DNA of 64,000 bases from Dioscorea cayenensis subsp. rotundata (Eukaryota > Streptophyta > Magnoliopsida > Dioscoreales > Dioscoreaceae): assembly GCF_009730915.1 (NCBI RefSeq), contig NC_052482.1:21747912-21811911 (forward strand). Reading direction: 5' to 3'. Of the stretch, positions 11,168 through 23,436 are shown one piece after another. Position 1 is the first letter of the stretch. Every line of letters begins with the position of its first letter. The translations under genes and the position numbers were made by a program. Under the pieces are notes generated by a model. The model had not been told where the DNA came from and did no database searches. It worked only from the letters and a program-made list of their open reading frames with translations.

Positions 11168-12922
11168 TTTGTTTTTTTTGCAAAAGGAGCTATGAAAGCT
11201 GAACAAGAAAAACAGCTAGAAAGAAAAACAAAAAGCTTTGCAAAGGTCTTCAAGCCATCGTGGTCGGGTCCCGCCTTGAGCAAATAAGGAAACTTGAGGA
11301 TTTGAGCGCCAAAGTGGGCAAGCCGATCGACAAAGGAGTTGAAGTCACTACTGATTTGATCAAAGTAGAAGTCGAGCCACAGTGCACAATGCGGTTGATG
11401 GATTGGATTGCCACAGAGCAACGCCAAGCAATGATATTGTTGAAATGCTGAAGAAGATGAACTGCGAATCAGCAATCGCTGTAGAGATTTGAAGGAGTCC
11501 AACCGAGAGAGAGTAATGGTCCGTGGCAAAAAGAATAGCAAGAAGCTCGCATCAAGAGCGGATGCACGGGGATACACCGACAGATCCTGCAAGAAGGATT
11601 AACCGATGATTAGTAAAGATAAAAAACCCCAACCCAGGCTAACGACCTTGGGGTCTATTGGTACACGGGTCGCCGATAGAGCTCTCACCGAGTGGTGAGA
11701 GTTCGATTCTCGACTGAGGGCACATTTCTGGGAGTTGTGAATAGTGGTTGTGTACTGGGTGGTTTCGGGCACCACGTGAGCGCGGCTCCCGTCCCCCACT
11801 TGTTCCACCGAGGCTTGTGCACGTCCCCTGGGTCTCTAGTGGGTTCGCCCCGCTCCTCTTTCCCAAAAACCCCAACCCAGCCCATACCGAATTAGAGTCC
11901 CAGCCGCATCGAGAGAGAGCAGAATGGAGAGTCAGGGCGTGCCCGGAAAAAAATAGAGAAATGATTCCGATTAAGGCCATGAGCAGAGAAGTAGTCATGA
12001 GTAGCTGACCAAGCTTTGGAAGGGATCAAGTTGAAGTTTGCCGAAATTTGCCGAAAGAGAAAATTGCATCTAGCAGACCAGATGTGGTATGCCACAGATG
12101 CAAGGAAAGCTTTGGCAAAATCACAACTGATGTTACAATGTAAGTTGCAGGTGAGCCAAGAGCCCTGTTTAAGTTGAGTAAGGAAGGAGTGGTCCAAACC
12201 CAGCCAGTTTAAGGCAATCAACCAACAACTAACAGAATTCCTGCATTCCCAGAAAAGGTGAGTAGAGTTTTCAGGATGAATATTACAAAAGTGGCAAAGA
12301 GAGATATGGCCAATGTTAAGGTTAAAGAGATAAGAGCCAGTGGGAAGCTTCCCATGGGCCAGCTTCCACAGGAAAACCTTAACACGAGGGACAACCTTCA
12401 ATTTCCAAATGACTTGCCACCCAGTCCAAACCAACTGAGAAGTCCCCCCAGAATTAACAAAGTCATAGACAACAGCCACAGTAGTGGCTTTGGATGAGAT
12501 GGGTCGCCAGACCCAATCATTAGAAGCATGGATGTCAAAATTGGTCTCATTAAGCACAACTCTGTTCAGGCTGCCACCAAAAAGCTCAGAGCAAGCATTT
12601 AAATTATAGGTATTCTCAGAGATAAAAGAATTGACTGCAAGGTCATCAATGACATTCATATTGATAAAAGTGGGCTTGTAATTAAGAGGGAGATCCAGGA
12701 GCCAAGGGTCCTCCCAAACATTAACCAGATTTGGATTACAAGTAGCAAGATGAAAGTATGGTTTAATGACAGACATTGTTTTTGAAATAGCTTTGTGCAA
12801 ACTGGAATCAGAAGAATGAGAGCAGTTGTTCCAAATGCACCAGTTTGGATACTTATGAAGGAAGATGGAAACCCAAATTTTATCAGAATTGTTTGCGATA
12901 GAGAAAGCATGATTGGTCATGT
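11168..12922 (-). mobile_element. 5'-truncated L1-type LINE
   Basis: The LINE lies on the minus strand between perfect 17-bp copies of TGCACTCCTTGTTATTT (11151-11167 and 12923-12939). On its own strand the 3' end is an A-rich tail (a T-run at 11168-11179 on the plus strand). Coding sequence from about 12922 down to 11892 is the C-terminal end of ORF2: a WEDPWL motif, then the zf-RVT domain (WQVIWKLKVVPRVKVFLWKL, then C-x2-C, H and C positions in CHFCNIHPENSTHLFWEC). Endonuclease and reverse transcriptase are missing through 5' truncation, as is usual for LINE copies. A SINE (11638-11874) sits in its 3' part. The rest, 11180-11621, is probably 3' UTR. Confidence 0.9.
11638..11874 (+). mobile_element. 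tRNA-type SINE, copy 2, nested in the LINE
   Basis: About 237 bp between identical 16-bp copies of AAAAACCCCAACCCAG (11622-11637 and 11875-11890). It begins GCTAACGACCTTGGGGTCTA and carries an A-box-like TTGGTACACGGGTC near 11658 and a B-box-like GAGTTCGATTCTCG near 11699. The end, GGGTTCGCCCCGCTCCTCTT followed by CCC, is shared with copy 1. The perfect duplication and fuller 5' end mark it as the younger of the two. It appears to be the more complete reference copy of the family. Confidence 0.9.
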
Positions 12923-12939
12923 TGCACTCCTTGTTATTT

Positions 12940-13143
12940 AATGTAACTGCCACATGGTTTAAGAAAATGTGTGAAAATATCAACTAAAACAACAAATACA
13001 GAGCTTTGATGTGTTGTTATTCATCAACACATATTCGAAATAGCTCTTTCAACATTGTTTGTCATGACAAAATCTCATGCGATCAGATGCCCAAAATAGC
13101 CCCAAACTATCCAAACATTGACTGTTGCTGATAGAGGCATCAA
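12940..13143. other. TIM10 3' flank / possible rest of the hAT
   Basis: This lies between the right LINE duplication and the TIM10 stop. It should contain the TIM10 3' UTR. Whether its left part is the continuation of the hAT relic beyond the LINE insertion cannot be decided from codons. Confidence 0.4.
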
Positions 13144-15019
13144 TCACATTGGTGGTCGGTTGGAGCCAAGAAGCTGACCTATCAAGTTCGTTACCTGTAA
13201 AGTAACAAAGGAAAAGCAAAAAACAACGGAGATTTAGCAACAAAAACACACTTAGGTACTTCCAAAGGTGATCATGATTCATATCAATCAGGCAGAATGA
13301 AAGAAATCACTCAAATCTTCATAGTTGCATGTGTACAAATAAGAAACAAAATGGCTTTGAAAAAATAATTTCTGAATATGACTTCGTCCATGAAGAGGTT
13401 TTGATCTAACTGGTAGCAAACATACTTCAAACTACGGAAAAATTTGCAACCCTTGTCTCAGCCAAAAATTGATGTTTTCACACAGAAAGACAGCTGTTTG
13501 CCATGATAGTATCATTTTAGTTATTTTATGTATAATTATTTCCAGTGTTCGATTTCATTATTTGGCATAAAAGGTGCCCTCATCCAGATCATGCAGCAGT
13601 AGTAAATAAGTTGATAAGTCAATAACTTGCCTGCCAGTATTTTGAAACACATCGATCGATGCAGCTGTTTTCACCCATATTCAGTTCAGGTTCCTTGTAC
13701 CTGGAATGCAAGGTTACAGAAAATGTCAAAGCTTTACTTCCTTACACAAAATAATCATGAAATATGCCTACATTTCAGCTATTAATGATTTATGCAGAGG
13801 GTGAATAATCTATTAATATTTGCACATGTCCAAGAGTTTTGCTCATTGCCATCAACCCATTCAGACAGATAATCCTTTGGCAAGTATCAAAAGTAGAATG
13901 CAATTAAAAACCGCAACAAATCGGAATGTTAATTAAATGCCTAAAGGATTCAGCATACCTTTTCTCAATACATTTTTCAAAACATGTCTGAGTAAGCCTG
14001 TATCAGATCAATAAAGTACATATTAATAAGTCAATATTCAAGGTGAATACATATAAAATTTGCCAGAATACACAAAACCTATTCCTTTTGCTTTCCCAGC
14101 ACTTAGAAAAATATAAATAATAAATAAACATTAACTTGAATCGATTATAAAGTTATACAGACATCCAAGTTCCTGGTTATAACTTATAAGGTGCTTGCCA
14201 AGTAACTCTTATGTGAGCTATGCTTGGTTTCTTTTCCTCTAGGGAGACAGTGTCACATAAAATCTAACAGTAACATTTTTTCATGCATACAGTGACCATA
14301 TTAAACATTATCGGAAATAGGAACCAAAATGCATTTTTTACATAAAAATGGTGTAATAAAAAAGGCAAAAACAGCAATTACTTCTCCACATGAAATGCAA
14401 GCTATACAACTAACATTAACTAAAGAATATAAATGAAAGATACAAGTTGGACATTTGGATTTCTTGTCTTGTTACCTGTTAAAAAGATCTACCCTGTACT
14501 CCATCTCTTTCTCTGCCATTCCAAAGATCTGTAAAACAGCAATGCCATAATCAGAATTATAGGCCAGTTGAACTTTTTAAAAGAAAAAGAATAGATCATT
14601 CTACACATATTGGGAAAAATAAATACAGAAATAAATCCCCACTTCAAAACTCATATAAATCAATCACTGGATATACAAAACAATAATCACATTTAAGAAT
14701 TAAATGGCAACATTATAAAAAGTAAAAAATCAATGCCTAAGAAAAACAGGCTAATGGCACACGTAGTATCCAGAGATCAAAGCATCTCTGGTTGATGATT
14801 GTAAACAATTTATTTAGAGGCATAACATCAAGAGAATTTGGGGAAAAAAAAAAAGTATGCACATTCATTTCAATTCATTGCCTTATAACTCCTGATTAAA
14901 CCATACTAACATGCTTGATTATATATTATTATTGGGTGCAGATGGATGATGGCAGTAGAAATAAATACCTGCTCTTTTTCAAGATTTACAGAGGCGGCAT
15001 TGCTGTTGTTACCCGCCAT
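13144..15019 (-). CDS. TIM10: Mitochondrial intermembrane-space chaperone TIM10
   Basis: Small Tim protein that, with TIM9, forms the hexameric chaperone guiding hydrophobic carrier precursors across the mitochondrial intermembrane space. Five exons: complement(14969-15019), (14476-14528), (13959-13997), (13631-13700) and (13144-13194); the sum is 264 bp, 87 residues plus stop, against about 80-90 for the family. It reads MAGNNSNAASVNLEKEQ, IFGMAEKEMEYRVDLFNR, LTQTCFEKCIEKR, YKEPELNMGENSCIDRCV, SKYWQ and a tail ending GSNRPPM. Both CX3C motifs are present (CFEKC, CIDRC) and would form the two disulfides. The third exon is only 39 bp. The last intron begins with GC (CAG|GCAAGT). The start has no competing upstream in-frame ATG in the exon. 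Nothing is broken. Confidence 0.95.
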
Positions 15020-16117
15020 TGGAATTTGGAAATAAACCCTAAACACGAAAAATGATAAAAGTAAGCATCGGAATCGGAATAGTAACATTACCATACGAAA
15101 TCAATAGGATGAAGAGCAAAGAAACATTAGAAATCGAATAGCCCATTCCTCCAAAACCATAAAGATGTTATGATTAAAAGAAAATTTTAAAAAAAAAAAA
15201 CAGATAGGGTTTAGAGCAAAAGGAGCAGAAAGAATACCACGGACGAACAACAGCCGAGCGTCGGAAGGCTCAGGCGGAGGAATTTGCAGCAATTGCAGAC
15301 CAGCGAATCAATTTAGGGTTTTTTGGGGGTTCACGGTTGAGGATTCGTGATCATCATCATCATCTGGGTGGTTATAATGTCCCAGCCCAAGGCCAGAGGT
15401 GGTCCAAGTGTAAAGCCCAGCAGCAAATCAAGCCCATTAAAAGACAAATGACTTTAACACAAAGTAAACGTTAAGTAATGGTTAAAAGATACTAACTAAA
15501 AGGGTTAATTCTTCAAATAAAACAACATCACTTGTTATTCTTTTCTTCTCAAAATTTTATATAATTATCTAGAACTCGTGAATTGATCACAAGAGGGCAC
15601 CAGTACCATCGCCCTGAGCAGCGAGATATCTGAAATGATGAAATTTGTATCACAGACACAGGATATTTACTTATCAGATATATACTCAATCCATGTAAAA
15701 GATATTACTTGGCCTGTTAATCTCTACTTTTCAAAGATATTCTTCAACATATATATATATATATATATATATTTTTTACTTACAAAATTCAAATAAATAT
15801 CCATGTGCCTTACTGACCATGCCGCACCTCTGTCATTTTTTTTTTCCTTTTTAAACAAAACACTTCTCCAAGACTTCAATACTTGAATTGAATTGAACTT
15901 TTTCCATTCATGAGAGGTTAAAAAACAAGGACATGGTATGCTAAGCTCAAGCACGCATGAAATACCAAAATGTATTTGAGGAAAGTTCACAAACGGAAGA
16001 GCTAGTTAAAAGAAGACAACAGTGACAAGACATCCTTAGACGTAGAAAAAGGTACGTCTTGTCATGTATATCTCTCCCTGTTCTCTCTGATCAACTGGTC
16101 TTGTAACAGTACAGGAG

Positions 16118-16152
<35 letters not shown>

Positions 16153-16199
16153 TGATATGGTATGGTGAACAGACTTGGTACAATGTGGAGGAGAAGGGC
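15020..16199. other. Spacer between TIM10 and the RING-CH gene
   Basis: The right part of the TIM10 side (to about 15310) should be its 5' UTR and promoter; an ATCATC run lies at 15349-15363. The rest is the 3' flank of the minus-strand RING-CH gene, with (TA)n tracts at 15750-15771 and 16120-16150. No further exon was recognised. Confidence 0.5.
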
Positions 16200-18725
16200 T
16201 CAGCCGGGGACATTGAAGTGGAAAAGCCAGGAGATAACAAAGGCGAAGACCATACAAGCAAGCAAGAAATTGACAAAACGGTGGCCTTGCCAAAATCTCC
16301 TATTCTCCGATGCTGCTGCAGCACCTGTACCAGTATTGTTGCTATTATTGTTGGTCTCGTTCCACTCTTCAGTATGCTCCGTCTGAATGTCCGCCACACC
16401 GGCAACATTTTGCGCACTTGAGCCACATATTTCGCAGGTCCTGGAAACAACCATAGGATATAGGACAGATTAAAAATCACTGCAGGTCAAAAATGAGCAT
16501 AAATACTACAAGGTAATTTCTTCAGCATTAATTATATATATATATATATATAAGTTAAGAGATGTGGCAGAGCACAACAGCACTTGAAAGTCCAAAGCTT
16601 CTCGAAACTGTCAATTGTATCACTTAAACAACAAGTAATTATATATGCTCTGAAAATAGTTGTCATATGGGAGACAGTAGCAAATACTTCATTAACATCT
16701 GGCTGGTCTAGTTTCAAGTCTAGCGCTTCATCATCATTAATATTTATCATAAGGTCTAAGGTCTAGACTAGATTAGAAAGGACAAGTGGCAGATATATGT
16801 TCAAAATACTACAAGGACAATGAACAGAATCTGGAGTTCAGAGAACACAAGAGACAACAATCCACAAAATAGTCACAGAAACAGCCCAACTGCAAAGGCA
16901 AATGAAATTACTCAAGACAAATGGGTACATGTGGAACTAAATAGTAAGTCACACAAATAGAAAAGATAATGATGCCAGCAGCAACAACTACCAGCAACGA
17001 TAGCATGAGGAGACAGGCAACAGCACAAATGGTTGAGCAACAAACAGTTCAAAGCCTTTGAACACAGATGCAGTGAGAGGTAACTAAGTAAATTTCATGG
17101 TCAAAGCACATCATTTATTGAGCATAAAAGGGAAAAAACAAAAAAATTAAAAACAAGCAATTATTCAGTTGTGCGGTGCACTTGAGTTTGTTTATATAGC
17201 CAGATGGCAAAAATGATAAGGAAGTAATTCTCTCAATCACCAATAGTACGAGAATACAAATAGACATCCATGACGTAGAGTCACATCATGGTTTCACAGG
17301 AAGATATATATCTCTTTAGCTTTCATACAGATGTGTGAAACAACGGAAGATCTTCTGATATAGCAATTGATTGCAGGAATATAGAATTTCCATTAAATAA
17401 AAACAAGTTATTACTTATGCGATGCTTATATTATTATCAAACATATAAATCAGATGCCCACTTGCTATACACATATAAAATAGCAAGAAACAGACATATA
17501 AAGCAGACAAAGACAATGGCCATAATGCATCATCTTTAGAATTATTATTTCCAATACAACTTAGTATTTTAAATCCTTTTTCTCTTTATTTCTTTTCCTT
17601 AAATTAAAGAAGAATATTCTACTTGCTAACATTTTTATCCAGGGAACCACTAATTAAAATCAAGGCATACATTAGTTTTCCCCTCCAAAATAAGAAATTG
17701 TACAACAGCTGATTTGAAGCTGCATGGAACTAGCGTGGAAAATCATTCACAGTAACAGTACGAAGGAAGGAATAGTACAACAGTTGATTTCAAGCTGCAT
17801 TGAACTAGCCTGGAAGATCATTCACAGTAACAATACGAAGGAAGAAATAGTATATGCCTTGATTAGAGTGGATGTCAAAACTATTATAAAGAGATTTTCC
17901 AGGCGTTTCATAACAACAGTTTAGTAAACAGACATAGCATATGCCTTCAACGGATGACTCTTATAAATCTTTGTACGTGTTACGTAAGCAGGCAAATCAA
18001 GGCATAATCATTTCAATAAGTTTTGACAATCAAATTCTTTTCACAGTGTTTATTTTAAAAAAAGGGGGAAAGAAATAGTCTTCTTGAGGAAAGAAATTCA
18101 AGAAGTAAGCGCCACCAGCCAGATAAATTTGACTATTATGAAAAGAACAACTTAGTCTTTGGTTCATCCACTTAATTTAAAAAAAGAAAAAATAAAATAA
18201 TCTAGTGCAAAAGCATGAAGACAGAAAAGAAAATTCGTAATCTCAAAGAAGCAAAAGTTTAACTTACTTGTTTCCTTTGATTTTGAACCATTTTTCAGCG
18301 CATTGTTTGTGGGCAGAAGCCAAATCACCCTTGCAAGAGCAACCCAATTCAATAGCAACGCCAGATTCACAGGCAGCACTTTGTAAACCAAGATGACAGA
18401 TCCTGCAATCCTTCTCCACAACTTTGGTCAAATTCACCTTAACCTCAGTCACCCCACTCTCCAAATCAATCTCAAGGGAAGACTCCGAGAAACAGGAGTT
18501 TCTGCAAGGCTCTGATGCTACATCAGTCTCATGATCTGATGATGCACATGAAGCCCGAAACACAGCATATGGTGAAGCGGCACAGTTTGCATTGTAAGGT
18601 GAATGCCAGGACTGCTCTTCAGCATCGGAAGAACAGTGGCTGCCATCACTGTCATCGCCATTAAAGGACCGCCGGTGAGGCCCTCTTTCTATATCCTCGC
18701 AAGAAGCCTGACCCATCTCTGCCAT
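16200..18725 (-). CDS. RING-CH (MARCH-like) membrane E3 ubiquitin ligase
   Basis: Two exons, complement(18268-18725) and complement(16200-16440), split within the zinc domain (GNK|TCEIC) and joined in phase to give 232 residues. The N-terminal ~100 residues are Ser/Asp-rich and likely disordered. The RINGv (C4HC3) domain spans residues 107-158: C107-x2-C110, C129-x-C131, H139-x2-C142 and C155-x2-C158, with the typical W-F-K-I-K-G-N-K between. A single hydrophobic segment close to the C-terminus (VNFLLACMVFAFVISWLF) should anchor it in a membrane with the RING in the cytosol. Members of this family transfer ubiquitin to membrane proteins; the target is unknown. The 1.8-kb intron (16441-18267) holds no other recognised exon and has a TA tract near 16534-16552. 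Confidence 0.88.
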
Positions 18726-21700
18726 CAGCTAAAGAAATCCAAGACGGAACCTTTTGAAGGGCAACAAGAGCAATGCCAAGAAACACTCTTTAGTCTTTAA
18801 AACAGAGAGGGTCTGTCTAATCTACCTTTGGAAATTAAAAAGATAAGGAACTGAACTGAAAACCAGAAATTTTTATTGGAAGACAAGGAAACAGACCCTT
18901 GAAGAGAATTAAAGACGCCCTCAGACCAAGGTTGAAGAAATGGTGGTGTGATATGCAATCTTGAGAAAGATTTATTGCGGAAGAGAAGGAGGTTCAGTGA
19001 CTCAGATTCAGCAGAGAATGCAGGATGAAAAACATACCAAAATGAGGCTTTTGAATTCGGAATGCTAGATCGAGCCTTAATTAGCCATACAATCTCGGCA
19101 AAAACTAGGGAGAAAAAAAAACCAAGAAATGCATGCAATGCATCTAATTTTCCTTAAAAATGAGACCTTTTAAGGCTTGAAGACTGTGAGAAGACATCGG
19201 AACCACAAAAACCGCTCGAGAACAAGAAGCAATCTATAAAAGAAAGAGAGCACAACTACCACATGAAGAAACAAGAGGGTGGTTTGGGAGCTGCTGAGGA
19301 GAGAGAGAGAGAGAGGCACGAGCACCTTGTCAATCTGTCAGTCATATTATTATTATTATTATTATTATTATTAGGATCACAAAAAAGGAAAAGGTAAAAT
19401 AAATAGAGAAAGGTCTAAACAATGCTGTGCAGATGGAACAGAGAGGAGCTGAGCTGGAGAAATCTACAGGCTTTTTCTTTTGGACTGAACATCAGCACAG
19501 AAGACAGGACACACACACAGAGACAGAGAAATGACTGGGAGGACTGAGTAGAAGAGAGAGAAGTAAAAGAAAGGACAACATTAGGACGGTGTTAATAGAT
19601 AGACACAAGTGACTGACTAGTGTAGCTGAGTACTAGTAGAGAGGGTTTGCTCGGCCTCCTCTAAACAGTAAATCCTCTTCCTGCGTTTGATTGATGGGTG
19701 ATGTTGTATGTTTGTTTATTTCTAGAGTGATAACGTAATTCCGTAATCCGTTTCCTTAGCCTTAATCCTTCGATGGAAACAAGTACTGAACTGAACCTTA
19801 CTTCCAAGCAGGCAAGAACGGATAGAGATGATGAATCACAAGATCCGAAAAATCCTCAGGATCTAGCTAGAGTGAATTCAGAAATCCAATAGCAGTGCCA
19901 GTGGTGCCCACTAACACCCTAGGTTGACTGTTGGTCAAAAGGATCTGATTTGAATTTTTTTTTTATCCTTTTTTTCCCTTTAATAAGGCTTTCCTCAATT
20001 AATATTAATTTTATAGAAAAAGAAAAAGATACTACATGGTTGGTAATAACTAATAAATCACAAGTGATTTGCATTACAGAATAGAATCACCTTTAAGAAG
20101 TTACTGGTTTGGTGATGATGCATTCACACAATGGGAATCCATGAGAGAGGTGCTTCGACAAGGCCAGACCAAGGAAAACAAAATAAAAGGAAATACTTGC
20201 ATTTCAAGCAAAGGAAGCTTGATGAGAGAGTGGACCAAGAGATGATTTACTTTGGGCAGGTGGGGGAAGAAATGATGAGGAATGAGAAGGCACTGGAGAT
20301 GAACCATGCTTTTCATTTACCTTACGAAGTGGAATTTAGAAGATGCACACAAGACCATAAGAAAACATTTTCCATTTTATATTACACAGCTTTCTCAGAC
20401 ACAAACAACTGCTTGCACAGTAGCACATGTATAGTGGTACCATCGGCCGCATGTATTCCAAGTTTCCAACACATGAGTACACACTACACTATCCGGTCCT
20501 GCTGAACCAATATAACTAAAATGGCAGGACCAAAAAAAAATCACAAGAAACGAGTCATTTAGGGAAGCAAACGACTTTTTTTCCCCTTTTTATTGTTTTT
20601 AATTTAAATAAAAATCTTGCATTGACGGTGGGTCCTAATGGCAAAAGAACATTAGGAAAGCGGCCCATCCAACTATACTCAAGGGTCGAGGCCTAAACCC
20701 CATTCATATGATGTGAAAGACAAGGGGATCAGTTTTTTCCTGGTTCTTATGAGAACACCAAAAATAACAACAAAACTAAGTAGTCTACGTTTAGTGAGAT
20801 TGAAGTTTTCCGCATGACATCGCAGATACATACGGTGGATATGGTGGAGCATGCTATGGACATACCAGGGTCAGAATAACAGAGTTACCAGGCTGGATCT
20901 CCTTTCTGGGCGTGTTCTGCATGACTGCCTCTGATAGTTATAGTCTTGTTATATATATATATATCACATTTCCCATCAACAGATATAAAAAATGCAATGC
21001 CTACCTGCTTCACGTGAACTTGTATCAAAATGTACTATATTTCTACCTTGTTTTCATACATGTTCAGCTTTCCTGACATGGAGTTGCAAATCATGAAGCA
21101 ATCCACCAGCTTCAATGCCAGTATGCACTATTCACCTCCAAATTTCCGTAAATCTACAATCAACAGATTATCCCCACAAAATAAATTTTCACGATGTAGA
21201 AAATTGAATTTGAGTGCAATTCAAACTGTACAACAAATGGAAATTGGATTTCATCGTTCATATCTAAATATATGTCCAAGCATAACCACTCCAATTATTG
21301 ATTTTCCTGGTGTAGAGTATCTGAGAAGATTTATCTCACATGTCTCTTTTTAAAAAAGAACATAATAGACCACCAAAAGCAAATAATTGAAAGGACAAGG
21401 AGAGAAGAAGCAGATTCAGATGCCAATGAATAAGAAAATTGAAAACAAAAAGCTTGGGATGATATCTTTGAACTACAACGTAATCCCTTCTTGTATGTGA
21501 ATATAACACACACCGAGCAAAATTGAGACCATGACATAATACACACCTAGTAATTGGTAGTCAGGCAAGGTTCTCTCTCATGTTTATCTTTCTTTTGGTC
21601 TGTGCGGCAGGATTTCATTGGACTACCAGATCTAGACTTGGCATTGGCAATGACCATATTGGTTCTGCCGAATTAGAGCTTAATATAGACTATACGGGCA

Positions 21701-22587
21701 TAACCATATTAATGGAAGCTGTGAGATGAATTGAAATCTGGAAGGCTATACATAAGAAACAGCATTATGGTTACATCTGTATATCTGATAGGTCAGTCAG
21801 TGCCCTTAGTCCAGTCATCAGAAAGAGTATATTACTATATCTGAGTAGCCCAAACACTAATCATGGAAGTTTACCAAAGCTCAGAAGCCCAATGATTTTA
21901 ACATTCAAAGTACCAACTCGAAATATCCACAACTATAATCACATATAACAGAACATTGAGATGCAAGACTGGAGTGCAATAGAGCTCTTTAATGGTCTAA
22001 TTTGTTGGTTGTAACTATTACAGTTCATTAGCACTGCAGAGACTTGATTTGTTGGCTGTAACTACACAATAATTACATCATCATCATTGCAATTTCGTTA
22101 TAAGTGAATAACCTGACTCTGAAAGGTCTCTGCCCCCGCAATCTGGTTCTAAGGACATGAGGAAGTCTATATTCAAAATGCCTAAATTTTACCCAGCAAA
22201 CTAGTTTTATATTTACTAATATATATTTAGGATAACCTTTAGCATCAGACATAAATTCATTGCTGTACATAAAAAATAAAATAAAATAAAATGTTACCAT
22301 ATAATCTGCAATGTGCAAAAGCTCTCTCAAAGCATAGAAAAGGTAAAATCCGGTCCTCCTCCTCCTCTACAACAATATGCAATGTCACACCTCCTAGTCC
22401 TAGTCATAATTAATTAATTATAAAATCAGAAGCAGAAACAAAAGGCAAAGGCATCATAAAAACAAAGCCCACAAGTAAATTTCCATTTTTTTTTTTTTAA
22501 GAGAGAAATACTAAATAACCCAAAGATATCAAGTTTCATCGCAGACAAAGTAAAATCTCCTTCACCTTAATTTTCTGTTCATTGGCG
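18726..22587. other. Upstream region of the RING-CH gene and spacer
   Basis: The first kilobase should contain the 5' UTR and promoter of the RING-CH gene; GA-rich runs (near 19298-19315) and a (TTA)n array at 19339-19372 lie there. The frame at 20131-20505 looks protein-like in length but matches nothing and has no support. From 20.5 to 22.6 kb I see only AT-rich DNA with a TA tract near 20951-20963; part is probably the 3' UTR of the small gene at 22588. Confidence 0.45.
19339..19372. repeat. (TTA)n microsatellite
   Basis: About eleven uninterrupted TTA units upstream of the RING-CH gene. Confidence 0.95.
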
Positions 22588-22878
22588 CTAGTAGTAAGTA
22601 AAAGCAGTATAAGGTTCATGCAAAATCCTTGACACCGTAGTACCATTGACAGCAGGCTGAAGAAAACAGTACATTCATTTGAACACAAAAGTATACATAA
22701 CAACAGCAAGAGAAATAGATTAACAAATTAAGAAACAATAGAAAACATACCAGTGATCAAGAGACAAGTCCCTAACACCGAATTTGAGAACGAAAATGGC
22801 ATGGCATCCTCCTCGGGAGACCACATTCCTTTTAACCAATCCTTCATCTTTGGCCCATAGATCGATATTCATCGCCAT
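22588..22878 (-). CDS. Small protein of about 66 residues, unrecognised
   Basis: An ATG at 22878 opens a frame of charged and hydrophobic residues (MAMNIDLWAKDEG, then VVSRGGCHAIFVLKFGVRD, LSLDHWY). Joining complement(22747-22878) to complement(22588-22656) across a 90-bp intron with a good TTCTTCAG acceptor gives a 66-residue protein whose tail reads PAVNGTTVSRILHEPYTAFTY and one further Tyr before the stop. This join needs a weak donor (TAT|GTTTTC). The stronger donor four bases earlier (CTG|GTATGT) would shift the tail into a Leu-rich frame. The coding feel of both exons and the GC-richer 5' flank argue for a real gene, but I do not recognise the family and assign no function. It has no signal peptide or clear membrane segment. 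Confidence 0.4.
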
Positions 22879-23436
22879 CCTCGTCCCTCTGTTGCGGGAT
22901 TGCAATTGGGATCAAGAGCAACGGTGACGATCGGATTCGGTGGCAGCAACCACCTCCATGGCCGTTCTCTCAGTTGGCTAAAACTAGAACTAGAACTAGA
23001 ACTAGGCACTAGCAAAGGGTTTCAGGTTTCCCTCGTGAATCATAATCACCAATCTCGGTTATTTATTTATTTATTTATTATTTTTAAAAGGCAGAACCAC
23101 TTTAACTCAGAAATTACCATCCTGCCATTGCCTTTGAAAAACAGGCCTAAGCCCATTAGAGATGAAACTCTTAATATTTAGGCCTCTTTAAAAACTAGGT
23201 CCATTTTTGTTGGGTTTGTTATTGTTGGTTCAAGATACCTATATGTGTTTCTATCGATTTATCTATTATTCCTGTCATCATTACATTAATTTTTTTCTCA
23301 ATAAATTGCTAATTATTGCTTGCTTGCTTTGCACATCTAAATAAAAAGGACAAATGTAACACTCAAGACAAGATTTTATAAATTTTGATCCATTGATTTT
23401 ATATGGCTTAATTATATATATATATATATATATAGG
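22879..23436. other. 5' flank of the small gene, spacer
   Basis: Contains a CTAGAA direct repeat near 22980-23000 (AACTAGAACTAGAACTAG), an ATTT repeat at 23058-23078 and a (TA)n run at 23413-23434. No further gene is seen. Confidence 0.5.

Noticed and set aside
11137-11592. 151-codon reverse frame considered as a separate gene
   Set aside because: It lies inside the LINE 3' part, between the SINE and the LINE tail, and crosses the LINE duplication.
20131-20505. 124-codon frame starting MGIHERGAST
   Set aside because: No recognisable domain; it runs into unrelated AT-rich sequence and has no supporting neighbours.
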